Below are positions 42,619 to 51,208 of a stretch of 64,000 nucleotides of DNA, piece after piece. Below the pieces are notes generated by a model. It saw nothing but the letters and a program-made list of their open reading frames with translations. It searched no databases and was not told the DNA's origin. The position numbers and the translations under genes are program-made. The stretch is from WQXF01 sp031552825 (GTDB lineage: Bacteria; Bacillota; Clostridia; Christensenellales; Aristaeellaceae), in the NCBI GenBank assembly GCA_031552825.1, contig JAVBMD010000037.1, positions 7,859-71,858 of the forward strand, read 5' to 3'. How positions within the stretch are numbered: position 1 is the stretch's first letter; each line of letters opens with the position of its first letter.

Positions 42619-42754
42619 GATGGGTTCCTCCTCATGTATTCGGTGGCATCGCTGCCTGTGCGTATAGAATACCGCGTCTTGGCAATCTTTGCTTGAAAAT
42701 GGGATAAGGACATCATGAGAATCAGATGAAAACGAAGCAAGGTTTCTTCATTTT

Positions 42755-44218
42755 CTAATTTTGTTCCGCGAGGCGCGCCGGGTCGGCGGCCTTGGCTGCG
42801 CGCAGTTCGCGCACGATGTCGGCCAGCACCACGCCCATGGCGGCGATCATCATCGCGGCGGCCATACGCATGTCCAGCGGACGCTCGCGCGCAAGGAAGG
42901 GCATGTAGCTCTCGAACGAGGCAAAGATCACCAGCACGGGGATGAACCATCGTTTGGGATAGCGCACGGCGTACAGGATGGCGAATACCTCGGCCAGCAC
43001 AAAGTAGCGATCGTGCATCTTGGGCAATATCAGCGGCATCAGCAGCGTAAACGCCAGCGAAAAGCGCCACACCTGCTCCATGCCGATGTACTTGCGGTGA
43101 TTGTAGAGATAGTAAATCAGGCACAGCACCAGCATCCCCGCGTAAGGTACCAGCGCGCCCTGCAGGTAGCTGATGGTTTCCAACGTATACCATTCATTCC
43201 ACTGCTCGCCGTTGATGCCGGGGATGAATTTCAGGATTGGCGTATAAGCGGGCTGATTGGCCAATTCGCCAAAGGGCATAAACTGATAGATGTTGGCCGC
43301 GTTGCGCGTCAGCCGGTCGTTGTACTGCCCGGCCTGACGCAGATAGATGGTTAGCGCGCTGCCCAGCGAGCGCCCGGCAAACAGCGCTGGGGTCATCAGC
43401 AGCAGATACACCAGCGGGAATACCAGCGCATGGCGCAGCTTGTACTTTTTTCCCCATAGCGCCAGCAGCACCAGCGGGAAGAAGAACACGGTCTGGATCT
43501 TGAAGGAAAATGCCACCGTCAGCATCGCCACCGAAAGCACCGGGCGATCGGCCAGCATGGCGTACAGGCAGGCCATCACGAAGAAGCAATACAGCGCATC
43601 GCACTGCGCCCAGAACGCGCCGTTGAACCACAGCGTCGGGATCAGCAGCACCGCCGCCAGCGTCAGCATCGCATATTTTTTGTTCAGAAAGCGCTCCACC
43701 AACCGCATCATCAGGATCGCCAAGGCAAAATCGAAGATGATGGACGTATACTTAATCATGTACAGAGGATTGAGCGGCAATTTGGCGATGAGGGCTATCA
43801 GATACTGGTACGGCAAGTTATAATCACCAACATCCATCGCCAGCGCGGCAAAGCCGTGCTCCCGGAAGGTGTCAACCCACTGGCTGAGATGCGCGACATA
43901 ATCGGCGGTAATTTGGTTGAATACCGCAGCGCGGATCAGCATCGCCACCAGCATTAGCGCCGCCATAAAGCCGAACTGTTCCCAGCTCCACCGGCGCACC
44001 AGCAGACAAGCGCCGAGCGCCGCAAAGAGCAGGGCGCCGAGCATCACGATGAATATCTTTTTCTCCGGCCAACCATTACAGAAGGCCAACAGCGATTTGG
44101 GGCCAAAGAGCGCGCTGCCCAGCATAAACGCGCCCACCAGCGCCGCCGCAAGCAGCCATTGCAGCAGGCCGCGATGGCGGCGATCCAATGTTTGCGCCCC
44201 AGCGAGAATTTTTTGCAT
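42755..44218 (-). CDS. Polytopic membrane glycosyltransferase-like protein (GT-C fold)
   Basis: 487 residues with about eleven hydrophobic segments, after GGGAG. The first outer loop has FNQITADYVAHLSQWVDTFREHG, where an acidic residue in the first large loop is the usual GT-C catalytic or metal site, and GALLLIPTLWFNGAFWAQCDALY resembles the DUF2029/mannosyltransferase group. Such enzymes use polyprenyl-phosphate sugars to glycosylate envelope molecules. Donor and acceptor are unknown. It follows gpmI by 39 bases and may be read through from the glycolytic operon. Confidence 0.72.
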   Translation of the reverse strand: MQKILAGAQTLDRRHRGLLQWLLAAALVGAFMLGSALFGPKSLLAFCNGWPEKKIFIVMLGALLFAALGACLLVRRWSWEQFGFMAALMLVAMLIRAAVFNQITADYVAHLSQWVDTFREHGFAALAMDVGDYNLPYQYLIALIAKLPLNPLYMIKYTSIIFDFALAILMMRLVERFLNKKYAMLTLAAVLLIPTLWFNGAFWAQCDALYCFFVMACLYAMLADRPVLSVAMLTVAFSFKIQTVFFFPLVLLALWGKKYKLRHALVFPLVYLLLMTPALFAGRSLGSALTIYLRQAGQYNDRLTRNAANIYQFMPFGELANQPAYTPILKFIPGINGEQWNEWYTLETISYLQGALVPYAGMLVLCLIYYLYNHRKYIGMEQVWRFSLAFTLLMPLILPKMHDRYFVLAEVFAILYAVRYPKRWFIPVLVIFASFESYMPFLARERPLDMRMAAAMMIAAMGVVLADIVRELRAAKAADPARLAEQN

Positions 44219-44257
44219 GGCGTTTCTCCCGTTGCTATAGATTCAATCAAACCCTCA

Positions 44258-45799
44258 TCAAATCAGGCTCTTGCCGGTCATCTCCGCAGGCTGCGGCACG
44301 CCCATCAGTTTCAGCATCGTCGGCGCTAAATCGCACAGACGGCCACCCTCGGCCAGCCGCTTGCCGATCATCGCATCGTCGACGACGATCAGCGGCACCG
44401 GGTTGGTGGTGTGCGCGGTAAACGCCTCGCCGGTAACCGGGTCGACCATTTGGTCGGCATTGCCGTGGTCGGCGGTTATCAGCGCGCGGCCGCCCACGCG
44501 GCGAATGGCCTGCATCAGCGTGGCGACGCAGGCATCGACGGTGCGCACCGCCTGCATCGCGGCCTCCATCACGCCGGTATGTCCCACCATGTCGCAGTTG
44601 GCGAAATTGAGGATCATCACATCATATTCGCCGGAAAGGATGCGTTTCGCCGCCTCCTCGGCCACCTCGATGGCGCTCATCTCCGGCTTCATATCGAAGG
44701 TGGCGATCTTGGGCGAGTCGATGAGCACGCGATCCTCGCCGGGGTTGGCCAGCTCCACGCCGCCGTTGAAGAAGAAGGTGACGTGCGCGTACTTCTGCGT
44801 TTCGGCGATGCGCAACTGCTTGAGCCCGCGCGACGCGAGGTACTCGCCCAGCGTATTGTCAAGCGTTTGCGGCTTGTTGACCACGAGCAGGCCGGTGAAG
44901 GTTTCGTCGTACTGCGTCATCGACACGTAGAGCACCTTGCGGAAGCCCTTTTCCAGCGGGAAGCCATTGAAATCCGGCTGAATGAACGGGCGGGTGATCT
45001 GCCGCGCGCGATCCGGGCGGAAGTTGAAGCAGACCACCGAGTCCCCTGCCTCGATGGTGCCGACGGGCTCGCTCCCGTCCTGCACGACGGTGGGGAGGAC
45101 AAACTCGTCGGTCTCGCCCTTGTCGTAGGATTGCTGCACGGCCTGCTCGGCAGTATCGGCGGGGAGGCCTTCGCCATACACCATTGCGTCGTATGCCTTG
45201 CGCACGCGATCCCAGATGTTATCGCGATCCATCGCCCAGAAGCGCCCCATCACCGTGGCGATCTTGCCCACGCCGATGCGGGCGATCTCGCGCTCCAGCT
45301 CGCGGATAAACCCCAGCCCCGAGGAGGGCGGCACATCGCGGCCATCAAGCCAGCAATGCACGTAGACGCGCTCTAGGTTGTGGCGCTTGGCCAGCTCCAG
45401 CAGCGCGTAAAGGTGCGTGTTGTGGCTGTGTACGCCGCCATCGGAGACCAGCCCCATCAGGTGCAGCGAACGGCCGGGCTGCTTGGCGTTCTCAACGGCC
45501 TCCAGCAGCTCGGGCTTCTCGAAGAAGGTACCGTCTTGAATGTCCTTGGTGATGCGCGTCAGCTCCTGATACACGACGCGCCCCGCGCCGATGTTCAGGT
45601 GGCCGACCTCGCTGTTGCCCATCTGGCCGTCGGGCAGGCCGACGTCCATGCCGCTGGCGCCCAGCTGGGTATGAGGATAGGTTTCCATCAGCGCATCCAG
45701 CGTCGGCGTACCGGCGTGGGTGATGGCGTTCGAGGTCGGATCGGGATTGATGCCGAAGCCGTCCATTATGATAAGGGCGGTGATGGGTTTCTTGGGCAT
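44258..45799 (-). CDS. gpmI: 2,3-bisphosphoglycerate-independent phosphoglycerate mutase
   Basis: 513 residues, the usual size. It converts 3-phosphoglycerate to 2-phosphoglycerate using two Mn ions and a phosphoserine. LIIMDGFGINPD gives the first metal Asp, MGNSEVGHLNIGAG contains the catalytic Ser, VYVHCWLDGRDVPP and the C-terminal ITADHGNADQM and HTTNPVPLI segments complete the metal sites. AAAAGGAG precedes the ATG. It is the third gene of pgk-tpiA-gpmI. Confidence 0.97.
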   Translation of the reverse strand: MPKKPITALIIMDGFGINPDPTSNAITHAGTPTLDALMETYPHTQLGASGMDVGLPDGQMGNSEVGHLNIGAGRVVYQELTRITKDIQDGTFFEKPELLEAVENAKQPGRSLHLMGLVSDGGVHSHNTHLYALLELAKRHNLERVYVHCWLDGRDVPPSSGLGFIRELEREIARIGVGKIATVMGRFWAMDRDNIWDRVRKAYDAMVYGEGLPADTAEQAVQQSYDKGETDEFVLPTVVQDGSEPVGTIEAGDSVVCFNFRPDRARQITRPFIQPDFNGFPLEKGFRKVLYVSMTQYDETFTGLLVVNKPQTLDNTLGEYLASRGLKQLRIAETQKYAHVTFFFNGGVELANPGEDRVLIDSPKIATFDMKPEMSAIEVAEEAAKRILSGEYDVMILNFANCDMVGHTGVMEAAMQAVRTVDACVATLMQAIRRVGGRALITADHGNADQMVDPVTGEAFTAHTTNPVPLIVVDDAMIGKRLAEGGRLCDLAPTMLKLMGVPQPAEMTGKSLI

Positions 45800-45839
45800 A
45801 TGCTACTCCTTTTATGCTACAGCACTTCGCAATAAAAAC

Positions 45840-46586
45840 TTACATCGCGACGACTTTGCTGAAATCCTCTGCCTTGAGCGAGGCGCCGCCGATGAGGCCG
45901 CCGTCAATCTCGGGCTGCTGCATCAGGCCGTGGGCGTTGGCGGCGTTCATGCTGCCGCCGTACTGAATGCGCACCGCGTCTGCCACCTGGTCGCCGTACT
46001 GGCCGCGAATGGCCTTGCGGATCACGCCGATGGTCTCGTTGGCCTGCTCGTCGGTGGCAACGAGGCCGGTGCCGATCGCCCAAACCGGCTCATAGGCGAC
46101 GACGACGCCCATCACCTGCTCGGCGGTAAGGCCGGTCAGCGCGGTCAGCGTTTGGTAGGCGACCAGCGTATCGGTATAGCCTTCCTCGCGCTGCGACTTC
46201 ATTTCGCCCACGCAGAGGATCGGAACCAGCCCGGCGGCGACCGCAGCCAACACCTTCTTGTTAACGGTCTCATCGGTTTCGCCGAAGTACTGACGGCGCT
46301 CGCTATGGCCGAGGATTACGTGCGTACAGCCCGCTGCCAGCAGCATCTGCGCGGACAGCTCGCCGGTGAACGCGCCGGACTCCTTCCAGTGCATGTTTTG
46401 CGCGCCGAGCTTGATATTGGTGCCGCGGATGGCCTCGGCCACGGTGGTAAAGTTGACTGCGGGCGTGCAGACCACGACTTCGCAGGCCGCGCCCTTGACC
46501 AGCGGGATCAGCGCTTCCACCAAGGCCTTGGCCTCGGCGGGGGTTTTGTTCATCTTCCAGTTCCCGGCGATGATGGGGGTGCGCAT
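45840..46586 (-). CDS. tpiA: Triosephosphate isomerase
   Basis: 248 residues from the ATG at 46586 after GGAGGAATT; the long upstream open frame is not used. It interconverts dihydroxyacetone phosphate and glyceraldehyde 3-phosphate. IIAGNWKMNKT holds the substrate Lys, VILGHSERRQYF the catalytic His, and VVAYEPVWAIGTG the catalytic Glu; YGGSMNAAN is the phosphate loop. All are intact. It is the second gene of the glycolytic operon. Confidence 0.98.
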   Translation of the reverse strand: MRTPIIAGNWKMNKTPAEAKALVEALIPLVKGAACEVVVCTPAVNFTTVAEAIRGTNIKLGAQNMHWKESGAFTGELSAQMLLAAGCTHVILGHSERRQYFGETDETVNKKVLAAVAAGLVPILCVGEMKSQREEGYTDTLVAYQTLTALTGLTAEQVMGVVVAYEPVWAIGTGLVATDEQANETIGVIRKAIRGQYGDQVADAVRIQYGGSMNAANAHGLMQQPEIDGGLIGGASLKAEDFSKVVAM

Positions 46587-46599
46587 ATCGTAATTCCTC

Positions 46600-46670
46600 C
46601 AGCTTCTTTTCTCGAATCCCTTTTCCCAAACTTCTTTTTCTGAACTTCTTTTCCTGAACTTCTTTTTTCC
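46600..46670 (-). repeat. Short purine-rich tandem repeats in the pgk-tpiA spacer
   Basis: On the minus strand the spacer reads as imperfect repeats of about 14 bases with the core GGAAAAGAAGTTCA, three to five copies, ending just before the tpiA ribosome binding site. The mRNA here is almost free of pyrimidine and unstructured. It may have arisen by slippage. Confidence 0.5.
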
Positions 46671-46677
46671 TATAAAT

Positions 46678-46702
46678 CCCCGGATGCTGGTTGCATCCGG
46701 GG
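46678..46702 (-). other. Intercistronic hairpin between pgk and tpiA
   Basis: CCCCGGATGC (46678-46687) pairs with GCATCCGGGG (46693-46702), 10 bp with a 5-base loop, ten bases after the pgk stop. ATTTATAGG follows on the minus strand rather than a T-run. It is probably a stability or partial-termination hairpin. Confidence 0.6.
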
Positions 46703-46711
46703 TGTGTTTGT

Positions 46712-47896
46712 TTATTTGTCGTTTAGCGCCGCCACACCGGGCAGCTCGATGCCCTCGAGGAACTCCAGCGAAGCGCCGCCGCCGGTGGAGACGTGCTTCA
46801 TCTTCTTGGCGAAGCCCATCTGCTCCACGGCCGCCGCCGAGTCGCCGCCGCCGATGATGGTGGTGCCCTTGCACTCGGCCATGGCGCGGGCGATGGCACG
46901 GGTACCCTCGGCGAAGTTGTCAAACTCGAACACGCCCATCGGGCCGTTCCAGATCACGGTCTTGGCGCGGGCAATCTCGGCGGAGAAAATGACCTGCGTG
47001 TTCGGGCCGATGTCCATTCCCTCAAAGCCGTCGGGGATATCCTGCGAATGCACGGTGATGCGCAGCGCCTCGTTGTCAAACTTATCGCCAGCCTCGTTGT
47101 CCACCGGCAGCATCAGGCGCACGCCCTTGGCCGCCGCCTTGGCCAGCAGCTCCTTGGCCAGATCGACCTTGTCGGCCTCCAGCAGCGAGTTGCCGATGTT
47201 GCCGCCCAGCGCCTTTTGGAAGGTGTAGGCCATGCCGCCGCCGATAATCAGCACATCGACCTTCTCCAGCAGGTTGTTGATGACGCCGATCTTGTCGCTG
47301 ACCTTGGCGCCGCCGAGGATCGCCACAAAGGGGCGCTCCGGGTTGTCCAGCGCCTTGCCCATAATCTCCAGCTCTTTCTGGATCAGGTACCCGGCGACGG
47401 CGGGCAGGTAATGCGCCACGCCCTCGGTGGAGGCATGCGCGCGGTGGGCGGTGCCGAAGGCATCGTTGACATAAACCTCGGCCAAGCCCGCCAATTCCTT
47501 GGCGAAGGCCGGGTCATTCTTCTCCTCCTCCTTGTGGAAGCGGAGGTTCTCCAGCAGCATGACCTCGCCATCCTTGAGCCCGGCAGCCAGCGCCTTGGCG
47601 GAGGGGCCGATCACATCCTCGGCGAGCTTCACATCTTGGCGCAGCAGCTGCGAAAGGCGCTCCGCCACGGGAGCCAGCGAGTATTTCATGTTGACCTCGC
47701 CCTTGGGACGGCCCAAGTGCGAGCACAGGATGACCTTTGCACCATGCTTCACCAAGTACTCGATGGTCGGCAGCGCGCCGGTAATACGGTTCTCATCGGT
47801 GATGTGCTTGTCCGCATCCAGGGGGACATTGAAGTCGCAACGAACCAACACTTTCTTCCCGGATACCTGAATATCCTCGATACTTTTCTTGGCCAT
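46712..47896 (-). CDS. pgk: Phosphoglycerate kinase
   Basis: 394 residues, normal length. It transfers phosphate from 1,3-bisphosphoglycerate to ADP. VLVRCDFNVPLDADKH is the N-terminal substrate segment, SHLGRPKG and AFGTAHRAHAST line the same pocket, PFVAILGGAKVSDKI follows, and WNGPMGVFE and GGGDSAAAVEQMG form the nucleotide-binding C-domain. GGAGAG precedes the ATG. It is first in the operon pgk-tpiA-gpmI; the usual upstream gapA is absent. Confidence 0.98.
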   Translation of the reverse strand: MAKKSIEDIQVSGKKVLVRCDFNVPLDADKHITDENRITGALPTIEYLVKHGAKVILCSHLGRPKGEVNMKYSLAPVAERLSQLLRQDVKLAEDVIGPSAKALAAGLKDGEVMLLENLRFHKEEEKNDPAFAKELAGLAEVYVNDAFGTAHRAHASTEGVAHYLPAVAGYLIQKELEIMGKALDNPERPFVAILGGAKVSDKIGVINNLLEKVDVLIIGGGMAYTFQKALGGNIGNSLLEADKVDLAKELLAKAAAKGVRLMLPVDNEAGDKFDNEALRITVHSQDIPDGFEGMDIGPNTQVIFSAEIARAKTVIWNGPMGVFEFDNFAEGTRAIARAMAECKGTTIIGGGDSAAAVEQMGFAKKMKHVSTGGGASLEFLEGIELPGVAALNDK

Positions 47897-47938
47897 GGTG
47901 CACTCTCCTTCACGCTGATGCTGCGTTGCATTTATCGG

Positions 47939-47966
47939 AGCGGCGTGTGGCGTCTCTCACGCCGCT
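47939..47966 (-). other. Leader hairpin of the pgk operon
   Basis: AGCGGCGTG (47939-47947) pairs with CACGCCGCT (47958-47966) in the 5' leader of pgk, about 40-70 bases before the ATG. It may protect the 5' end of the message. Confidence 0.45.
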
Positions 47967-47985
47967 TCCGCGTCCATACCTTGTT

Positions 47986-48014
47986 ATTTTACCACGTCGC
48001 GAGGGAAATGTCGA
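47986..48014 (-). promoter_or_regulatory. Promoter of the pgk-tpiA-gpmI operon
   Basis: On the minus strand TCGACA (48009-48014), exactly 17 bases, then TAAAAT (47986-47991) preceded by TGG, an extended -10. Confidence 0.75.
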
Positions 48015-48035
48015 CGCGGCAGAGGCGGTTAAAGC

Positions 48036-48086
48036 AAAACCCCGGAGCATATTCAATACCCTGCAACAGGATACCATGCTCCGGGG
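48036..48086 (-). terminator. Terminator after bofA
   Basis: CCCCGGAGCAT (48040-48050) pairs with ATGCTCCGGGG (48076-48086). On the minus strand TTTTGCTTT follows. The loop is long (25 bases) but the 11-bp stem is perfect. Confidence 0.7.
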
Positions 48087-48120
48087 GCTTTGGCAAGGTG
48101 AGGCGGAATTTTTGTGAATT

Positions 48121-48366
48121 TTATAACAACGTTAGCACGACGGACAGCACCGCGCCGGGCACGCCCAGCACCCCCGATACCGCCAGCGTCACCAGGTTCA
48201 CCGTCACGTTGCCCAAAAAGGTCTGCGCCGCAAACAGCGCGCCGATGCCCAGCGCGGCATGAAAAAGCCGCCGCCATCCGCGCCCTCCGATCAGCGCGCG
48301 CCCGGCGGCGAAAAGCACCGCCATCAGCACCGCCAATATCAGCACCCACTCCCACGAAACCAGCAT
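48121..48366 (-). CDS. BofA-family (pro-sigma-K processing inhibitor-like) membrane protein
   Basis: 81 residues from the ATG at 48366 after GGGAGGGGAG; the longer open frame lacks a site. Two hydrophobic segments flank a short basic loop (GGRGWRRLFHA). The C-terminus VNLVTLAVSGVLGVPGAVLS matches the BofA pattern of N-x-x-T-x-x-x-x-G-x-L-G-x-P-G. BofA in Bacillus holds the SpoIVFB protease inactive until the forespore signals. Clostridial genomes carry BofA homologues even without the full pathway, so the exact role here is uncertain. Confidence 0.75.
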   Translation of the reverse strand: MLVSWEWVLILAVLMAVLFAAGRALIGGRGWRRLFHAALGIGALFAAQTFLGNVTVNLVTLAVSGVLGVPGAVLSVVLTLL

Positions 48367-48511
48367 CGCACTCCCCTCCCGTCCCACCATATGCGGGCGG
48401 GAGTGGATGCATGCACAGGCTCGGGCTGGCATTTTTTCTCTCCATATGATACGATATTTTCATCCTCTATCTGTTTTAGCCTTGATCTATTTTCAGCGGA
48501 AAGGAAAGTCG

Positions 48512-49375
48512 ATGAAAAAACATCTGCAATTGATGCGCCCGCATCATTACCTGAAAAACCTGCTCACCGGCCTGCCGCTGTTCTTCTCCGGCAAGCTATT
48601 TGACCGCGCCGCGCTGCTGCGCTGCGGATTGGGCTTTCTGGCGTTCTGCGCGCTTTCCTCGGCGATCTATATCCTCAACGACCGGCGCGATTTGGAAAGC
48701 GACCGCGCGCACCCGATCAAGCGCAGCCGCCCGCTGGCCTCCGGAACGGTCTCTCCCGCGCAGGCCGATTTACTCGCCGCGCTGCTCTTGGCGCTCGCGC
48801 TGGCCCTCAACGCACTGGCGGTCGGCGCAAGCCTCGTCTCCTGGCTAGCACTGTCGGCCTATCTGGTCTTTAACATCGGCTACAGCTTCGGCCTAAAGCA
48901 GGTACCCATCGTGGACATCGCCATCTTGGTATCCGGCTTTTTGCTGCGCGTACTGTACGGCGGCGCGGTGGCGGACGTGCCGGTGTCCAACTGGCTGTAC
49001 CTGACGGTGACCGCGCTATCTTTCTATCTGGGGTTGGGCAAGCGCCGCAACGAGCTGGCGCAGGATGGTGAAAAAAACCGCGCGGTGCTCAAGCACTACA
49101 CGGCTGCGTTTCTGGATAAAAGTATGTACATGTTTTTACCGCTGGCCATCGCGTTCTACTCGCTGTGGTGCGTCGATCCCGCCACGGTGGCGCTGCACCG
49201 CACCGACGCGCTGATCTGGACGGTACCGCTGGTGATCCTGATCCTCATGAAGTACAGCTTGAATGTAGAACAAGCCGCGTATGGCGATCCGGTGGACGTG
49301 GTATTGCACGATAAGGTGCTGATGGGCATGTTGGCGGTTTACGCGGTGATCGCGCTGCTTGTGGTGTATCAGTAG
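48512..49375 (+). CDS. UbiA-family prenyltransferase (decaprenyl-phosphate phosphoribosyltransferase-like)
   Basis: 287 residues from the ATG at 48512 after AAGGAAAG. There are about eight membrane helices. The first Asp-rich site is YILNDRRDLESDRAHPIKRSR, shown in part here, of the N-D-x-x-D-x-x-x-D type, followed by RPLASG; the second region is FLGLGKRRNELAQDGEKNR-like. The HPxKxxRPxAxG block is shared with DprE-pathway phosphoribosyltransferases (UbiA of mycobacteria), which load phosphoribose on polyprenyl phosphate for arabinan-type sugars. That specificity is a family-level guess. It runs convergently toward atpC with 8 bases between stops. Confidence 0.82.
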   Translation: MKKHLQLMRPHHYLKNLLTGLPLFFSGKLFDRAALLRCGLGFLAFCALSSAIYILNDRRDLESDRAHPIKRSRPLASGTVSPAQADLLAALLLALALALNALAVGASLVSWLALSAYLVFNIGYSFGLKQVPIVDIAILVSGFLLRVLYGGAVADVPVSNWLYLTVTALSFYLGLGKRRNELAQDGEKNRAVLKHYTAAFLDKSMYMFLPLAIAFYSLWCVDPATVALHRTDALIWTVPLVILILMKYSLNVEQAAYGDPVDVVLHDKVLMGMLAVYAVIALLVVYQ

Positions 49376-49383
49376 CGGGTCGC

Positions 49384-49797
49384 CTACTGCAACCCGTTCC
49401 GGTTGGACACCCGCAGGCGCACCATGGCGCGCGCCAGCATCGAGCGGGCGAGGTAATACTCGTGCATGCTCTTTTTCTGGCGCATCTTTTCCTCCGCCAT
49501 CGCGCGGTCGCGCTCGGCTCGCGCACGGTCGATCTCCTCCGGCCACTCGACGGTCTGCATCAGCAGCAGCACCTCATCTTGCGTAATGGTGGCAAAGCCA
49601 TCAGAGGCAGCGGCCTCGCGCCACTTGCCGTCCTGCAGGATGCGGATGCCGCCCTCCCGCATCGACACCACCATTGGCGAATGCCCAGCCATAATGCCAA
49701 GCTCGCCATCCGGCGCGATGAACACCACCATCTCGACCTGCGCGTCAAAAAAACTGCGCTCGGGCGTGATGACCTGTAGACGAAACGTTGCGGCCAT
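49384..49797 (-). CDS. atpC: ATP synthase F1 epsilon subunit
   Basis: 137 residues from the ATG at 49797, one base before the atpD stop region, so it is coupled to it. The N-terminal beta-sandwich shows FRLQVITPERSFFDAQVE and APDGELGIMAGHSPMVV, the family hallmark. A C-terminal helical hairpin (EEIDRARAERDRAMAEE onward) is present, so ATP-dependent inhibition is possible. It is the last gene of the operon. Confidence 0.95.
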   Translation of the reverse strand: MAATFRLQVITPERSFFDAQVEMVVFIAPDGELGIMAGHSPMVVSMREGGIRILQDGKWREAAASDGFATITQDEVLLLMQTVEWPEEIDRARAERDRAMAEEKMRQKKSMHEYYLARSMLARAMVRLRVSNRNGLQ

Positions 49798-49798
49798 G

Positions 49799-51187
49799 CT
49801 ATGCCTCCATCTTGCGCGCGGCGCGGCGCACGTCCTCCAGATCGCCCGCCATAAAGAAGGCGCTCTCGGGCAAATCATCGACCTCGCCGTCGACGATGGC
49901 CTTGAACGAGGCGATGGTATCCTGCACCTTGACGTACTTGCCGGGGATGCCGGTGAACACCTCAGCCACGTGCATCGGCTGCGAGAGGAAGCGCTGAATG
50001 CGGCGCGCGCGGTACACCGTCAGCCGATCCTCCTCGGAGAGTTCGTCCATGCCGAGGATGGCGATGATGTCTTGCAGTTCGCGATAGCGCTGCAGCGCCT
50101 CCTGCACGCGCATCGCCACCGAGTAATGCTCCTGCCCGACGATCAGCGGATCGAGAATGCGGCTGCCGGAATCCAGCGGCGATACCGCCGGATAGATGCC
50201 CAGCTCGGCCACCTGCCGCGAGAGCACGGTGGTGGCGTCCAGATGCGAGAAGATGGCCGCCGGAGCCGGGTCGGTCAGGTCGTCGGCGGGCACGTAAATG
50301 GCTTGCACCGAGGTGATGGAGCCATCGCCGGTGGAGGCGATGCGCTCTTCCAGCGCGCCGACCTCGCCCGCCAGCGTCGGCTGGTAGCCCACCGCCGAGG
50401 GCATGCGCCCCAGCAGCGCCGATACCTCGCTGCCAGCCTGAATGTAGCGGAAGATGTTGTCGATAAACAACAGCACGTTCTGCTTCTTCACGTCGCGGAA
50501 ATACTCGGCCACGGTCAGCCCGGTCATAGCGACGCGCATGCGCGCTCCCGGCGGCTCGTTCATTTGGCCGAACACCAGCGCCGTCTTTTCGATGACGCCG
50601 GATTCGTTCATTTCAGTGAGCAGGTCGTTGCCCTCGCGGCTGCGCTCGCCCACGCCGGTGAACACCGAGTAGCCGCCGTGCTCTGTGGCGATGTTGTGGA
50701 TCAGCTCCAGAATCAGCACCGTCTTGCCCACGCCCGCGCCGCCGAACAGGCCGATTTTGCCGCCGTGCGCATAGGGCGCCAACAGGTCGATGACCTTGAT
50801 GCCGGTTTCAAACACGGTGGTCACCGGGCGCTGCGCGGCGAAGCTGGGCGCGGCGCGATGGATGGGCATGCGCTCGCCGCCTGCCACCTCGCCTTTGCCG
50901 TCGATGGGACGGCCCAGCACGTCGATGGCGCGGCCCAGCATGTGCATGCCCACCGGCGCCATCACCGGCTTGCCGGTGTCAGTGACCTGCAGGCCGCGGC
51001 TAAGGCCTTCGGTTGCCTCCAGCGCCACACAGCGCACCGAGTCGCCTAGATGCTGCGACACCTCCACGGCAATGCGCTTGCCGTCCGGCAATTCCACATA
51101 CAGCAGATTGTTGATCGGCGGCAACTGTCCGGCGGCGAATGTGACATCCAGCACCGGGCCGATGACGCGCGTAACTTTGCCTTGCAT
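49799..51187 (-). CDS. atpD: ATP synthase F1 beta subunit
   Basis: 462 residues, the usual size. The P-loop GGAGVGKTVLI is at about residue 150, GVGERSREGNDL supplies the catalytic Glu region, and ALVFGQMNEPPGARMRV and LFIDNIFRYIQAGSEVSALLGRMPS (in part) are conserved beta segments. It carries the three catalytic nucleotide sites of F1. AAGGAGAG precedes the ATG. It lies between atpG (21 bases) and atpC. Confidence 0.98.
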   Translation of the reverse strand: MQGKVTRVIGPVLDVTFAAGQLPPINNLLYVELPDGKRIAVEVSQHLGDSVRCVALEATEGLSRGLQVTDTGKPVMAPVGMHMLGRAIDVLGRPIDGKGEVAGGERMPIHRAAPSFAAQRPVTTVFETGIKVIDLLAPYAHGGKIGLFGGAGVGKTVLILELIHNIATEHGGYSVFTGVGERSREGNDLLTEMNESGVIEKTALVFGQMNEPPGARMRVAMTGLTVAEYFRDVKKQNVLLFIDNIFRYIQAGSEVSALLGRMPSAVGYQPTLAGEVGALEERIASTGDGSITSVQAIYVPADDLTDPAPAAIFSHLDATTVLSRQVAELGIYPAVSPLDSGSRILDPLIVGQEHYSVAMRVQEALQRYRELQDIIAILGMDELSEEDRLTVYRARRIQRFLSQPMHVAEVFTGIPGKYVKVQDTIASFKAIVDGEVDDLPESAFFMAGDLEDVRRAARKMEA

Positions 51188-51208
51188 GATGCTCTCCTTT
51201 GCTTTTCC

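Noticed and set aside
46587..46874. 96-residue N-terminal extension of triosephosphate isomerase
   Set aside because: It overlaps pgk and the purine repeats; GGAGGAATT and the standard MRTPIIAGNWKMN start fix the true start at 46586.
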